This document shows, piece by piece, positions 9,000 through 18,407 of a stretch of DNA of 64,000 nt. A program made the translations under genes and the position numbers. The notes beneath the pieces were generated by a model, which saw only the letters and a list, made by a program, of their open reading frames with translations, ran no database searches and was not told the origin of the DNA. Position 1 is the first letter of the stretch. Each line of letters begins with the position of its first letter. This stretch comes from Natronobacillus azotifigens. GTDB lineage: Bacteria; Bacillota; Bacilli; Bacillales; Amphibacillaceae. The stretch is from the NCBI RefSeq assembly GCF_026805325.1, contig NZ_JAPRAT010000010.1:40077-104076 (forward strand), given 5' to 3'.

Positions 9000-9962
9000 A
9001 TGATGAGAAGAAATGGATTAACTGGTGTTGTCTTGCTTGTCGTCTGCGTATTAATCGTTTATATGGGTTATTTAATGAAAGATATATTAACTCTTCAGCA
9101 AAGAATTGAAGAGGAAAAAAAACCAGAAATGTTAAATGGGCGTCCCCATATTATCATGATTGGAGAAGTGGAAGATCATCTTTATTGGAACATTGTCAGA
9201 GACGCTGCAAAAGACTATGCCCAAGAAAATGAACTTTATCTACAGTACAAAGGGCCCAGAGATTCTGATCCCGATGAACAACTGAGTATCTTAAGACGAG
9301 TGATTGATGTTCAACCAGATGGTATTATTGTGCAAAGTTTGACGGAAGCCTTTATTCCATTGATTGATGAAGCTATTTCTCTTGATATTCCAGTCATTAC
9401 CGTTGACAGTGATCAACCGATGAGTCAACGGGTGAGTTATGTAGGCACTGATAACTTATTAGCGGGGGAAGCTATCGCTGAAGATGTACTAGCTCATGTT
9501 GATGACGTACATGCGGGGATCATTACAGGAACATATACGAATTATCATCATCAACTGAGACTAGAGGGATTTAAAGAGGTCATCGATCAAGCAGGCGATG
9601 CTTCTATTGTGGATGTAGCTTCTTCTGGTATTAAGCGGGTCAACGCGAGAGAAAAAGCATACCAAATGATGATCAATCATCCGGAAATTAATGTGATGCT
9701 CGGAATTAGTGCGCTTGACGTCTTAGGTATTACAGAAGCGATTGATGTACTGGGGCGAGAGGATATTTATGTGGTCGGTTTCGATACATTGGAAGAGAAT
9801 CTTCAATTGTTAAAACAAGGGAAAGTGCAGACATTGGCCAGCCAGGAGCCACATCAAATGGGGATGAAGAGTATGGAAATAATTGAAAAGATTATTCAGG
9901 GTGAATCTGTGCCTGATGTGATCCATACGAATAGTCAGCTTGTGAAGGATGGGTCATCATGA
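9000..9962 (+). CDS. Membrane-anchored sugar-binding sensor protein (XylFII-like)
   Basis: A 320-residue protein with one N-terminal membrane helix (GLTGVVLLVVCVLIVYMGYLM) and no lipobox, followed by a periplasmic-binding-protein type 1 fold: IIVQSLTEAFIPLIDEAISLDIPVITVD, YVGTDNLLAGEAIAEDVL and VGFDTLEENLQLLKQGK. It is the first gene of an operon with a LytS-type kinase and YesN-type regulator, which is the arrangement of the XylFII-LytS-YesN xylose sensing system known from Clostridium. It would bind a sugar outside the cell and pass the signal to the kinase. ATG 9000 is nine bases after AGGAAG; a GTG at 8994 is too close. The stop overlaps the kinase start by four bases. Confidence 0.85.
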   Translation: MMRRNGLTGVVLLVVCVLIVYMGYLMKDILTLQQRIEEEKKPEMLNGRPHIIMIGEVEDHLYWNIVRDAAKDYAQENELYLQYKGPRDSDPDEQLSILRRVIDVQPDGIIVQSLTEAFIPLIDEAISLDIPVITVDSDQPMSQRVSYVGTDNLLAGEAIAEDVLAHVDDVHAGIITGTYTNYHHQLRLEGFKEVIDQAGDASIVDVASSGIKRVNAREKAYQMMINHPEINVMLGISALDVLGITEAIDVLGREDIYVVGFDTLEENLQLLKQGKVQTLASQEPHQMGMKSMEIIEKIIQGESVPDVIHTNSQLVKDGSS

Positions 9963-11395
9963 GAAGGTTGAGTGTAAAAAAACAATTATTATTCTATTTT
10001 TTAATCACACTGTTTTTCACATTGATGGTGATCTTTTTGCAAAATCGTTCCTATCAATATACGATGGAGCTGCAACAAGCTCAAACGCAAGAAATAGGTA
10101 GACTAAATACAATTAATCAAACTACACAGCAGATCTTTAATACGTTAGAAGATAGTTTAGAAGAGCGCTCAGAAGAAAAACAAAGAAAAGTAGGAATGGC
10201 TCTCCAACAATTTGAAAACGCTATCATTATCTTTGATAAACAAACAGCTGATCAGGTCGATGTTTTGCCTTTGAAACAATATGTCTCCCATTTTATTCGT
10301 TTGGCAACAGAAACGGTGAGTCAAGTGGACTATGCACCAGTAGATGAATATATGGAAACGTTTAGAGAAACACAAAGACGCATGGGTTACATTGAAGAAG
10401 AAGTTTTTAAATTGTTGGATCAGTCACTAACGCGTTATCAAAGACTTGTGGATTTAGAAGAACAGCGATTGGAACGTTTTGATACATTTATTTTTGTTCT
10501 AACCATGGTCTGTATCGTATGCGCTGTGTTTATTGCGATTCAATTAAGTAGGCGGATTACGGTTCCACTAGATGCACTAAAGGCCTCGGCAGAAGCGTTA
10601 GCACAAGGGGATTATGCTATTGACAATGTAGATGGGGGGCAAACGACGGAGTTATCAGTCCTTGCGGATAGTTTTAATGTTATGCGCTACAACATTGTTG
10701 AAGCAATTAAAGAAATGAAAGAAAAAGCACGTCTGCGAGAACTGTTGCGAGAAATGAAGATTAAATCTCTGCAAAATCAGATACAACCACATTTCTTATT
10801 CAACACCCTTAATGTAATCTCTCGGACTGCATACTTAGAAGATGCAAAAGAAACAGAGAAACTTATTCATGCACTATCGGGATTATTGAGACACAACATT
10901 GGTGAGTTGGAACATCTTACAACCATTGATAAAGAAGTGTCATCAGTTCGTAAATACTTTGCGATTCAAACGGCAAGATTTGGTGATCGTTTTCACTTTT
11001 ATGATACGGTTGAAAACCAATGCCTAAAGATAGAAATTCCCCCGCTTACCTTGCAACCGTTAGTAGAAAATGCACTTATCCACGGCATTGAACCGTTAGC
11101 AGGCGAGGGGGTAATAACATTAACCATTACAAGTGATAAAGAATCGGTAAGCATCCAAGTCAAAGATAATGGTGTAGGCATGACAAAAGAAACGCGTGAT
11201 CGACTATTAGATACGACACAATCGACCAATCAATCAAAAGGGCACTCAACCGGATTAGGCTTAATGAATGTGTTAGAAAGGTTACGTCACTATAATCATC
11301 AAATGACTTTTGATATCGTTTCTAATCAAGGGGAAGGAACGTGCATCAAAATTACATTACCATTGAATACGAAAAAGGGTGAAGAAGATGACTAA
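9959..11395 (+). CDS. LytS/YesM-type sensor histidine kinase
   Basis: A 478-residue kinase. An N-terminal helix (about 12-27) and a second helix (about 172-196) flank an extracellular coiled-coil-rich domain; a HAMP segment follows (RRITVPLDALKASAEALAQGDY). The His_kinase domain has QIQPHFLFNTLNVIS with the phosphoacceptor His278, and the ATPase domain has LQPLVENALIHGI (N box) and DNGVGM (G1). Such kinases work with AraC-type response regulators, here the next gene. The extracellular domain would sense the sugar-loaded state of the upstream binding protein. The start overlaps the preceding stop (ATGA). Confidence 0.92.
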   Translation: MRRLSVKKQLLFYFLITLFFTLMVIFLQNRSYQYTMELQQAQTQEIGRLNTINQTTQQIFNTLEDSLEERSEEKQRKVGMALQQFENAIIIFDKQTADQVDVLPLKQYVSHFIRLATETVSQVDYAPVDEYMETFRETQRRMGYIEEEVFKLLDQSLTRYQRLVDLEEQRLERFDTFIFVLTMVCIVCAVFIAIQLSRRITVPLDALKASAEALAQGDYAIDNVDGGQTTELSVLADSFNVMRYNIVEAIKEMKEKARLRELLREMKIKSLQNQIQPHFLFNTLNVISRTAYLEDAKETEKLIHALSGLLRHNIGELEHLTTIDKEVSSVRKYFAIQTARFGDRFHFYDTVENQCLKIEIPPLTLQPLVENALIHGIEPLAGEGVITLTITSDKESVSIQVKDNGVGMTKETRDRLLDTTQSTNQSKGHSTGLGLMNVLERLRHYNHQMTFDIVSNQGEGTCIKITLPLNTKKGEEDD

Positions 11396-12821
11396 ACTTA
11401 CGGTATTGCTGGTAGATGATGAAGCGATTGAACGACAAGTGATTGAAAAAATGTTGAGAAAAGATGAAATACAAGCGCAATCATTAACATTTCTTCAAGC
11501 GAAAAACGGAGAAGAAGCCTGTGATCTCTGTGAAAATACAATGGTCGATGTTATTTTTATGGATATTAGTATGCCTGTCATGGATGGGTTAGAAGCGACG
11601 AAAAAAATTAAAGATAATCAACCATCCGTTGATATTATTATGCTCACTGCACACGATACATTTGATTATGCAAAACAAGCCATTGAATACGGGGTTAAGG
11701 CGTATGTATTGAAGCCAGCAGCGGAAAAGGAAGTGATGAGCACCTTCAATAAAGTGACAAAGTCCCGCGAATTGGATCAGGCTGAGGAAAAACAGGTAAA
11801 AAAACAAACAGCTCGTTCCGCTTTTATTGAAGCGCTCGTTAGTGATACACCGGAAGAATTTACAACGAATGTTGTGGTCGCACTTGTTGGTGCTAAGACA
11901 TCAGAAGAAGAACTAACGGCAAACATAAATGATGACCGAATGATTATTGGTCCTGTCTTCGGTGCACACATTCCTATTGCATGGATTGATGTAGAAACCA
12001 CTGATGATGCGTTAGAATTAATGAAGCAAGCGTGTTTAAAAGACTCGGTCATTCGATTTAGTATGGGACGTGTTAAACCGGCTAGTGAGTTGCGAGAGAG
12101 TTATGAGGAAGCTTTGCTGAGTTATTACGATTTAGTTGATCGGCCAGATATCGCTTATAATGTTTATAAAAGTGGACTCAAGACAACCTTAAAGGACATC
12201 GATACGTGTCAAAAGAACCTAATTAAAGCCTTTGAAAATACAAATGCTGATGAATTGAGCGCTTGTTATGATCGTTATGTTCATACACTTAGTCAGCTCA
12301 CACATCATCAGTTACCAAAGATGCGGCGTTATTTGTCCATTTTATTGGAACAGTTGACACACGTTGGTATCAAGGATTCCATTTTTCCCTTACAACAAGA
12401 AATGGATTTAGTAACACATAGAGAAGCTTTACAAACGTTAGTGAAAGATTTTCTTCTCAAGCAGTGTCACATGTTAAAAAGAAAATATCAAAATGCATCA
12501 CCAGTCGAACAAGCTGTACGTTATGTTGATGAACACTTTAAAGACCCAGGGTTGTCGCTAGAACAATTAGCAAACGAAGTAGGTTTAAGTCTGTATCATT
12601 TAAGTAAAGCATTTAAGAAGTGCACAGGACAATCCTTTGTTGATTATTTACGCGATACACGCTTAGCCTATGCAAAAACGTTACTAAGAGAGGGCGAATT
12701 GCCATTAAAAGCGATTGCATATGAAGCGGGATTTAGCGACCCGAACTATTTTAGTCGACTGTTTAAAAAAGTAACGGGCACACCTCCTTCCAAATATTTA
12801 TCCCGGAGCAACCGTCCGTAA
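11388..12821 (+). CDS. YesN-type response regulator with AraC DNA-binding domain
   Basis: A 477-residue protein. The receiver domain has the acid pair Asp10-Asp11, phosphoacceptor Asp59 in VIFMDISMPVMDG and Lys in YVLKPAAEKE. The C-terminal AraC domain has two helix-turn-helix units: LSLEQLANEVGLSLYHLSKAFK and PLKAIAYEAGFSDPNYFSRLFK. The likely target is the ABC importer operon starting at 13287. ATG 11388 follows AAAGGG by eight bases and overlaps the kinase gene. The last residues after PPSKY (LSRSNRP) are encoded by the 5' end of an R1 repeat, so the natural C-terminus has been replaced. Confidence 0.9.
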   Translation: MTKLTVLLVDDEAIERQVIEKMLRKDEIQAQSLTFLQAKNGEEACDLCENTMVDVIFMDISMPVMDGLEATKKIKDNQPSVDIIMLTAHDTFDYAKQAIEYGVKAYVLKPAAEKEVMSTFNKVTKSRELDQAEEKQVKKQTARSAFIEALVSDTPEEFTTNVVVALVGAKTSEEELTANINDDRMIIGPVFGAHIPIAWIDVETTDDALELMKQACLKDSVIRFSMGRVKPASELRESYEEALLSYYDLVDRPDIAYNVYKSGLKTTLKDIDTCQKNLIKAFENTNADELSACYDRYVHTLSQLTHHQLPKMRRYLSILLEQLTHVGIKDSIFPLQQEMDLVTHREALQTLVKDFLLKQCHMLKRKYQNASPVEQAVRYVDEHFKDPGLSLEQLANEVGLSLYHLSKAFKKCTGQSFVDYLRDTRLAYAKTLLREGELPLKAIAYEAGFSDPNYFSRLFKKVTGTPPSKYLSRSNRP

Positions 12822-12825
12822 GAGG
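12797..12825 (+). repeat. R1 repeat, 5' fragment (copy E)
   Basis: TTTATCCCGGAGCAACCGTC and the following CGTAAGA are identical to full R1, but homology stops abruptly afterwards. It supplies the stop codon of the yesN-like gene. Confidence 0.8.
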
Positions 12826-12960
12826 AACATATTAACGTAGACAGACAGGTTTGCGCATAAACGATCAATCCTTGGTATCAATTACCTGAATGTACACTGC
12901 ATGATTATGTTTGATTTTTACTAGATAAAGAAGATAAAAGATATCCGGTTAGATTTAACT

Positions 12961-13012
12961 AAAAAAGCGAAAGGAAAATGTCTTGTGAGTGAACATTTTT
13001 CTTTCGTTTTCT
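12961..13012 (+). terminator. Intrinsic terminator of the sensor operon
   Basis: The arms GCGAAAGGAAAATGT and ACATTTTTCTTTCG form a long imperfect stem flanked by an A-tract and a TTTTCTT tract, placed between the regulator gene and the importer operon. Confidence 0.7.
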
Positions 13013-13081
13013 TATTGAGGTATTATGGTGTGTTTAGAGTTGTTACATCAACATTTATGTAACCAACTTGTCCACCTTCCA

Positions 13082-13137
13082 TTTTGTCCCCGAGCAACTG
13101 TACGTAAGATTCCCACTGATTTAAACTTCACTATTTA
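13082..13137 (+). repeat. R1 repeat, internally deleted remnant (copy F)
   Basis: GTCCCCGAGCAACTGTACGT resembles the R1 5' end and is followed at once by CCCACTGATTTAAACTTCAC, resembling the R1 3' end. The middle is missing. Confidence 0.6.
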
Positions 13138-13200
13138 GCGCAATGCTTCAGCGATCACAAATTTGTCTAGCACACCGCAAAAATAGCAAGAACCATTCAT

Positions 13201-13215
13201 ATGAAAGCGCTTAAA
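13201..13215 (+). promoter_or_regulatory. cre site upstream of the sugar-binding protein gene
   Basis: ATGAAAGCGCTTAAA fits the CcpA consensus WTGNAANCGNWNNCW at all but one position. It lies about 70 bases before the start codon, in the presumed promoter region, so catabolite repression of the importer is likely. Confidence 0.6.
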
Positions 13216-13286
13216 ATCAGTGGTAAAGTAAACATATCAAGAGAATTGCTGCTTGACTATTAAAGAATTGAATGGAGGAGAAGGTA

Positions 13287-14348
13287 ATGAAAAAATTAGT
13301 GCTAGTTTCAGTTACACTCTTAACGTTATTGTTTGTTGCGGCATGTGGAGATGATGGTGATGGAACGCAAACGGTGGGGATCGCGATGCCAACACAATCT
13401 TCTGAGCGTTGGGTTGATGATGGGAATAATATGGTAGAGATGTTTGAAGAATTAGGCTATGAAACAGATCTCCAATACGCAGAGGATGTTGTAGAAAATC
13501 AATTATCACAAATTGAAAACATGATTACACGAGGGGTAGATATCCTTGTGATTGCTTCGATTGATGGAGAAGCGCTAACGGATGTACTTGATCAAGCAGA
13601 AAATTTAAATATTCCTGTTATTTCTTATGACCGCTTGATTATGAATCATGATCACGTCAGTTACTATGCTACATTCGATAACTTTGGGGTTGGTGTGATT
13701 CAAGGAGAGTATATTGAAGAACAATTAGGATTAGCTGATGGAGAAGGTCCATTTAATATTGAGTTATTTGCCGGCTCGCCTGATGATAACAATGCATATT
13801 TCTTCTGGGACGGTGCAATGTCAGTACTTGATCCTTATATCGAAAACGGTCAGCTCGTGGTAAGAAGTGGGCAGACAGAATTTAGTCAAGCAGCGACTCT
13901 ACGTTGGAGCGGTTCGGAAGCGCAAGAGCGAATGGATAATATTTTGAGTGCTCATTACTCCGATGAAACTTTAGATGTTGTCTACTCACCATTTGATGGA
14001 ATCAGTTTAGGTGTTATATCTTCATTACAGGCAGTAGGCTATGGAACAGATGCTCGTCCCCTACCGATCGTAACTGGTCAAGATGCTGAACGATCATCGG
14101 TACGTTCCATTATTGCAGGGGAGCAAACCCAAACAGTATTTAAAGATACGCGCGCTTTAGCTGAGCAGGCGGTTAACATGGCGGATAGTGTGCTAAATGA
14201 TGAAGAGCCAGAAGTTAATGATACAGAAACGTATGACAATAATGTTAAGGTTGTTCCTTCTTATCTATTAGAACCTGTTTCTGTAGATATTGACAATTAT
14301 CAAGAAGTACTAATAGATTCTGGCTACTACGATGAAGATGAATTATAA
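13287..14348 (+). CDS. chvE: ChvE-like multiple monosaccharide ABC transporter substrate-binding lipoprotein
   Basis: A 353-residue lipoprotein: signal peptide [20 protein letters not shown] with lipidated Cys20. The mature part closely follows Agrobacterium ChvE as I remember it, with [55 protein letters not shown] and VSGQDAE-like (VTGQDAE) blocks. ChvE proteins bind xylose, glucose, galactose and arabinose. It is the first gene of an operon with ATPase and permease genes. The ATG at 13287 follows GGAGGAGAAGG; an upstream in-frame ATG at 13272 lies before that site. A cre site precedes it, and a terminator-like hairpin follows it, which probably raises its level relative to the membrane subunits. 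Confidence 0.92.
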   Translation: MKKLVLVSVTLLTLLFVAACGDDGDGTQTVGIAMPTQSSERWVDDGNNMVEMFEELGYETDLQYAEDVVENQLSQIENMITRGVDILVIASIDGEALTDVLDQAENLNIPVISYDRLIMNHDHVSYYATFDNFGVGVIQGEYIEEQLGLADGEGPFNIELFAGSPDDNNAYFFWDGAMSVLDPYIENGQLVVRSGQTEFSQAATLRWSGSEAQERMDNILSAHYSDETLDVVYSPFDGISLGVISSLQAVGYGTDARPLPIVTGQDAERSSVRSIIAGEQTQTVFKDTRALAEQAVNMADSVLNDEEPEVNDTETYDNNVKVVPSYLLEPVSVDIDNYQEVLIDSGYYDEDEL

Positions 14349-14360
14349 AATATGATGAAA

Positions 14361-14393
14361 GAAGGGGAGGGAACCAAACCCCTCCTCTTTTTT
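14361..14393 (+). terminator. Intercistronic hairpin between binding protein and ATPase genes
   Basis: GAAGGGGAGGG pairs with CCCTCCTCTTT across a 7-8 base loop and runs into a T-tract. It is a partial terminator or 3' mRNA stabiliser, as often found after binding-protein genes of sugar importers. Confidence 0.7.
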
Positions 14394-14411
14394 AAAAAAG
14401 GGGTGCTAACC

Positions 14412-15947
14412 TTGAACAATATTATTCTTGAAATGAAAAGCATAACGAAAGAATTTCCGGGTGTTAAAGCACTTGATAATGTGAATTTTAAGGTGGAAAA
14501 AGGAGAGATTCATTCACTTGTTGGTGAAAATGGTGCCGGGAAATCAACATTGATGAAAATTTTGAGTGGTGTTCATCCATATGGAACGTATCGTGGTGAT
14601 ATTTTGTTTGAAGGCGAAAATTGTATGTTTCAAGAAATAAACCAAAGTGAAGCAAAAGGCATTGTCATCATTCATCAAGAATTAGCTTTAATTCCTGAAC
14701 TTTCTGTAGCAGAAAACGTTTTTCTTGGTAATGAACGTGCGAAAAAAGGGATTATTAACTGGGAAGAAACAACCATTGAAACAGACAAATTAATCAATAA
14801 AGTAGGCATGCGTGTCAATAGTAGTGAGCTCGTTCAACATATTGGAGTGGGACAACAACAATTGGTTGAAATTGCAAAGGCACTTTCGAAACAAGTGAAA
14901 TTATTGATTTTGGATGAACCAACAGCGGCATTAAACGAAGCAGAAAGTGAGAATTTGCTTCAATTGCTTCAAGAGTTTAAGAAAAACGGGCTTACGTCCA
15001 TTTTAATCTCTCATAAGTTAAAAGAAGTAATAAAGGTATCTGATCATGTAACCGTTCTACGTGATGGGCAAACAATTGAAACCTTAACAAAGGGTGAGGA
15101 TTTAGAGGAAGATCGGATTATTCGCAGTATGGTGGGTAGGAGTTTAAGTAACTTATATCCAAGTAGACAGCCGAAAATTGGCGATGTGTTACTAGAAGTC
15201 AAAGACTGGACCGTAGATCATCCCCAAATTCCTGGCAAGAAAATTGCGAATAAGATCAATTTTTATGTTAAAAAAGGAGAAGTATTAGGTCTTGCAGGAC
15301 TTATGGGGGCCGGACGAACCGAGTTGATGATGAGCATTTTTGGACAAAGTTATGGAAAATTCCAATCTGGAAAAGTGATGAAAGATGGAAAAGAAATTAA
15401 TGTGTCGACGGTAGATAAAGCCATTGAAAATGGTCTTGCTTATGTATCGGAAAATCGAAAAGAATATGGGCTCGTTCTAGATGATACGATTAGAGAAAAT
15501 GTCACTTTAGCTAATTTGAAAGAGGTAGCAGACGGATTGACGATTAATCAGCGAAAAGAAGTAAGCGTTGTCGAAGATTATCGGGAAAAATTAAGAATTA
15601 AAGCGCCGAGTATTGAGCAAAAAGTTATCAATTTAAGTGGTGGAAACCAACAAAAAGTGGTATTAGGTAAATGGATGTTTACCGATCCTGATGTATTAAT
15701 TTTGGATGAGCCGACCCGTGGTATTGATGTAGGAGCAAAAAACGAAATATATAAGATTATCAATCGTTTAGCTGAGTCTGGAAAAAGCATCATCGTTATT
15801 TCTTCAGAATTACCAGAATTACTGGGGACATGCGATCGGATTTACACCTTGAATAACGGCAAAATCACAGCTGACTTTGCTGTTGATGATGCGAATCAAG
15901 AGAAGCTAATGACATATATGACTGACGATCGGAGTGAAGCAAAATGA
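14412..15947 (+). CDS. mmsA: Multiple monosaccharide ABC transporter ATP-binding protein (GguA/MmsA-like)
   Basis: A 511-residue protein with two fused ABC domains, as in RbsA, XylG and GguA. Domain 1 has Walker [10 protein letters not shown] and Walker [12 protein letters not shown] with the weak signature [14 protein letters not shown]; domain 2 has the degenerate Walker [10 protein letters not shown], signature [14 protein letters not shown] and Walker [15 protein letters not shown]. It powers sugar import through the permease encoded next. I chose the TTG at 14412, eight bases after AAGGGG, because the longer frame from 14352 starts inside the intercistronic hairpin. The stop overlaps the permease start (ATGA). 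Confidence 0.92.
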   Translation: MNNIILEMKSITKEFPGVKALDNVNFKVEKGEIHSLVGENGAGKSTLMKILSGVHPYGTYRGDILFEGENCMFQEINQSEAKGIVIIHQELALIPELSVAENVFLGNERAKKGIINWEETTIETDKLINKVGMRVNSSELVQHIGVGQQQLVEIAKALSKQVKLLILDEPTAALNEAESENLLQLLQEFKKNGLTSILISHKLKEVIKVSDHVTVLRDGQTIETLTKGEDLEEDRIIRSMVGRSLSNLYPSRQPKIGDVLLEVKDWTVDHPQIPGKKIANKINFYVKKGEVLGLAGLMGAGRTELMMSIFGQSYGKFQSGKVMKDGKEINVSTVDKAIENGLAYVSENRKEYGLVLDDTIRENVTLANLKEVADGLTINQRKEVSVVEDYREKLRIKAPSIEQKVINLSGGNQQKVVLGKWMFTDPDVLILDEPTRGIDVGAKNEIYKIINRLAESGKSIIVISSELPELLGTCDRIYTLNNGKITADFAVDDANQEKLMTYMTDDRSEAK

Positions 15948-17107
15948 AGGAATTTAAAGAACTGATTTCTCAAAACATACGTAAATTTGGTATGATTATT
16001 GCCCTTGTTGGGATTGTGTTAATTTTTCAAATTTTAACAAGTGGAATTCTGTTAACCCCTCTTAATATCACCAATATCATCATGCAAAACAGCTATATCA
16101 TCATCTTAGCAATAGGTATGGTTCTTGTAATCATCACTGGTGAAATTGATTTATCTGTTGGTTCTGTTGCTGCTTTTATCGGGGCGATTGCAGGTACCCT
16201 CATGATTCGGTGGAACATGCCTGTCATTCCGTCGATCATTATCTCGCTACTTGTTGGTGCTTTGATAGGTGCTTGGCAAGGGTATTGGGTAGCGTATGTG
16301 AGAGTACCAGCATTTATTGTTACGTTAGCAGGAATGTTGTTATTTAGAGGATTAACGATGGTCGTGTTAAGTGGCCGAACATTAGCACCTTTTCCGAGAG
16401 AATTTCGTTTCATGAGTTCTAGTTATATGCCCGACTTCTTCAACGGAGAAACGTATAACATAACAGCGATCATCATTGGTATATTAGCGATTGTTCTTTT
16501 TGTATTTAATGAATTTAGACTTCGAAAAGCTAGAAAGAAATTTCATCAGAAAGGACTATCTGGGCCTCTCTTCCTTACAAAAGTTATTGTGATTTCTGTT
16601 ATAATTGCGTTATTTACAGAACGCCTAGCAGTATACGCAGGTATTCCCTATATCTTATTGATTCTGATTGCATTAATTGCTGGGTATACTTTCTTTATGC
16701 AAAAGACAATCCCTGGGCGACATGTGTATGCAGTTGGTGGAAACGAGAAAGCTGCTCAGTTATCAGGAGTAAAATCACGAAAAATTAAGTTTTGGGTTTA
16801 TGTAAATATGGGTGTGCTTGCTGCTCTTGCCGGATTAATTTTCGCTGGTCGTCTAAACGCAGCTACTCCACAAGCTGGTAATCTATTTGAATTAGATGCA
16901 ATCGCAGCAGCGGTTATTGGTGGTGCTTCACTAACAGGTGGGATAGGAACAGCTATTGGTGCTGTAATCGGCGCACTAATCATGGGTGTGTTGAACAATG
17001 GTATGTCACTTTTAGGAGTAGGTATTGATTGGCAACAAGCCATCAAAGGGTTGGTGTTACTTGGTGCTGTTACCTTTGACATAATCAATAAAAAACGGAA
17101 TGCTTAA
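15944..17107 (+). CDS. mmsB: Multiple monosaccharide ABC transporter permease (GguB/MmsB-like)
   Basis: A 387-residue inner-membrane permease of the BPD_transp_2 family with about ten hydrophobic helices. Family blocks are [21 protein letters not shown] near residues 57-80, [36 protein letters not shown] and the C-terminal [18 protein letters not shown]. The long insert with GRTLAPFP is typical of XylH/GguB rather than RbsC. It forms the pore of the importer with the ATPase gene, which it overlaps by four bases. It is the last gene of the operon; a hairpin follows at 17219. Confidence 0.92.
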   Translation: MKEFKELISQNIRKFGMIIALVGIVLIFQILTSGILLTPLNITNIIMQNSYIIILAIGMVLVIITGEIDLSVGSVAAFIGAIAGTLMIRWNMPVIPSIIISLLVGALIGAWQGYWVAYVRVPAFIVTLAGMLLFRGLTMVVLSGRTLAPFPREFRFMSSSYMPDFFNGETYNITAIIIGILAIVLFVFNEFRLRKARKKFHQKGLSGPLFLTKVIVISVIIALFTERLAVYAGIPYILLILIALIAGYTFFMQKTIPGRHVYAVGGNEKAAQLSGVKSRKIKFWVYVNMGVLAALAGLIFAGRLNAATPQAGNLFELDAIAAAVIGGASLTGGIGTAIGAVIGALIMGVLNNGMSLLGVGIDWQQAIKGLVLLGAVTFDIINKKRNA

Positions 17108-17218
17108 GTTCACACCAAAGATAAATTCATAGTGAGTTATGGGGAAAGTCAAAAGACTAGGTAGTAATTATGAAAGTATGATGAGTTAAATAGGTATACA
17201 GATGTTAGAAGGAACCAT

Positions 17219-17268
17219 AAGCGAGGCAATCCTTTTGTTTGAAAAATATTAGGGTTGCTTCGCTTTGT
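17219..17268 (+). terminator. Probable terminator of the importer operon
   Basis: AAGCGAGGCAATCC pairs with GGGTTGCTTCGCTT around a 19-base loop. The following T-tract is short, so termination may be partial. Confidence 0.55.
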
Positions 17269-17409
17269 GTGCTTATGCATGAGAAAAAGCACAATTCATA
17301 GTTAATCTTCTATGAACATTTTACAATCATTCCATTTACTAGTTTGCATACAATTGATATAATTTCCATAAATAATGGAAGCAAAACCGAATATAAAAGG
17401 AGAAGAAAT

Positions 17410-17961
17410 ATGAAGTCGATACTAATTGTATACAAAACAAAGACTGGCTTCACTAAAAAGTATGTAGAATGGATCTCGGAAACAATTTCATGTCAAACCA
17501 TCCCTCTTGAACAAATCGATCATGTTGATACTAATACATATGATCTGATTATTTATGGTGCCGGCATACATGCTGGTCGCATACAAGGATTAAAGGAGTT
17601 TAAAAAGAAAGCATGGGACGTAGTTGATGGAAAGGTTGCTATTTTTGCAACGGGTGGAGCACCTTATGATGAAGCGATTATTACTAAAATAAAAACAAAT
17701 AACTTTTCGGAACACGAACGAAAGGACATGGAATTGTTTTATTTTCAAAGTGGATTAAATTATGAAAAAATGGGTTTGTTCGAAAAAATGATAATGAATA
17801 TTTATCGCAAAGTACTAGAATTCAAAAACAATAAATCCGATGTAGAAGATGGAACGAGTAAAGCCATTGCAAGATCTTATGATCATTCTAGTAGAGAATA
17901 TATAAAACCAATGATAGACTATGTAAACCAACTTGCAGATAATGAATGGAATAAAGTGTAA
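17410..17961 (+). CDS. Flavodoxin domain protein
   Basis: A 183-residue protein with the flavodoxin/HemG fold. ILIVYKTKTGFTKKYVEWI has the FMN phosphate loop (TKTGFT), YDLIIYGAGIHAGRI is the second strand and loop, and KVAIFATGGAP the third. The family includes small FMN-dependent redox proteins and protoporphyrinogen oxidase HemG; the role here is unknown. The ATG at 17410 is preceded by AAAAGGAGAAG, which rules out the longer frame beginning at 17344. It stands alone between the sugar importer and the epimerase. Confidence 0.85.
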   Translation: MKSILIVYKTKTGFTKKYVEWISETISCQTIPLEQIDHVDTNTYDLIIYGAGIHAGRIQGLKEFKKKAWDVVDGKVAIFATGGAPYDEAIITKIKTNNFSEHERKDMELFYFQSGLNYEKMGLFEKMIMNIYRKVLEFKNNKSDVEDGTSKAIARSYDHSSREYIKPMIDYVNQLADNEWNKV

Positions 17962-18376
17962 ATATAAACTTATCTTGCAGGGCGGGTGAAAAGTGGATAA
18001 AACGAAGCAAGCTGAAGCTGTAAATACAAAAATGCAAGATGGGAGAAACGCTGAAAGAAGGTTTCGTTCTTTCCGTAATGACAGAATGACAGTCAAAGAT
18101 CAATGATTAGGTATCATGATTGCTAGTCGGTTCCGGTAGACGGAATGAACGCATTATTGGTTACATTGGATATCCCCCAAACAAATCGGAAAGCAAAAAC
18201 GTTACACAACTAAGGAGTTGACATTCCTGGATATTGCGTGTAAAACATTAGATATCGATGGGGTTTTTAGGTAAAAATCAATCTGTGCACGCGTGAAGAA
18301 ATAGTTCAGCACTATAGGATTGATTTTAAAAATACATTTTCATCTTAATGAGGGTGTTTCGTTATTCGATGGAAAA
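17962..18376. other. Intergenic region, no convincing gene
   Basis: A frame of 37 codons starting GTG at 17993 and ending at 18106 follows a GGGCGGGTG sequence but has no recognisable content. The remainder holds only AT-rich sequence leading to the cre site at 18377. Confidence 0.4.
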
Positions 18377-18391
18377 ATGTAAACGCTGACG
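18377..18391 (+). promoter_or_regulatory. cre site immediately upstream of the epimerase-like gene
   Basis: ATGTAAACGCTGACG matches the CcpA consensus at 14 of 15 positions and lies just before the ribosome binding site AAAGGGAGG. In this location bound CcpA would act as a roadblock. Confidence 0.55.
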
Positions 18392-18407
18392 AAAGGGAGG
18401 ATTAGTT

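Noticed and set aside
13272..13286. Alternative start of the sugar-binding protein
   Set aside because: It lies before the strong GGAGGAGAAGG site, and the signal peptide begins at 13287.
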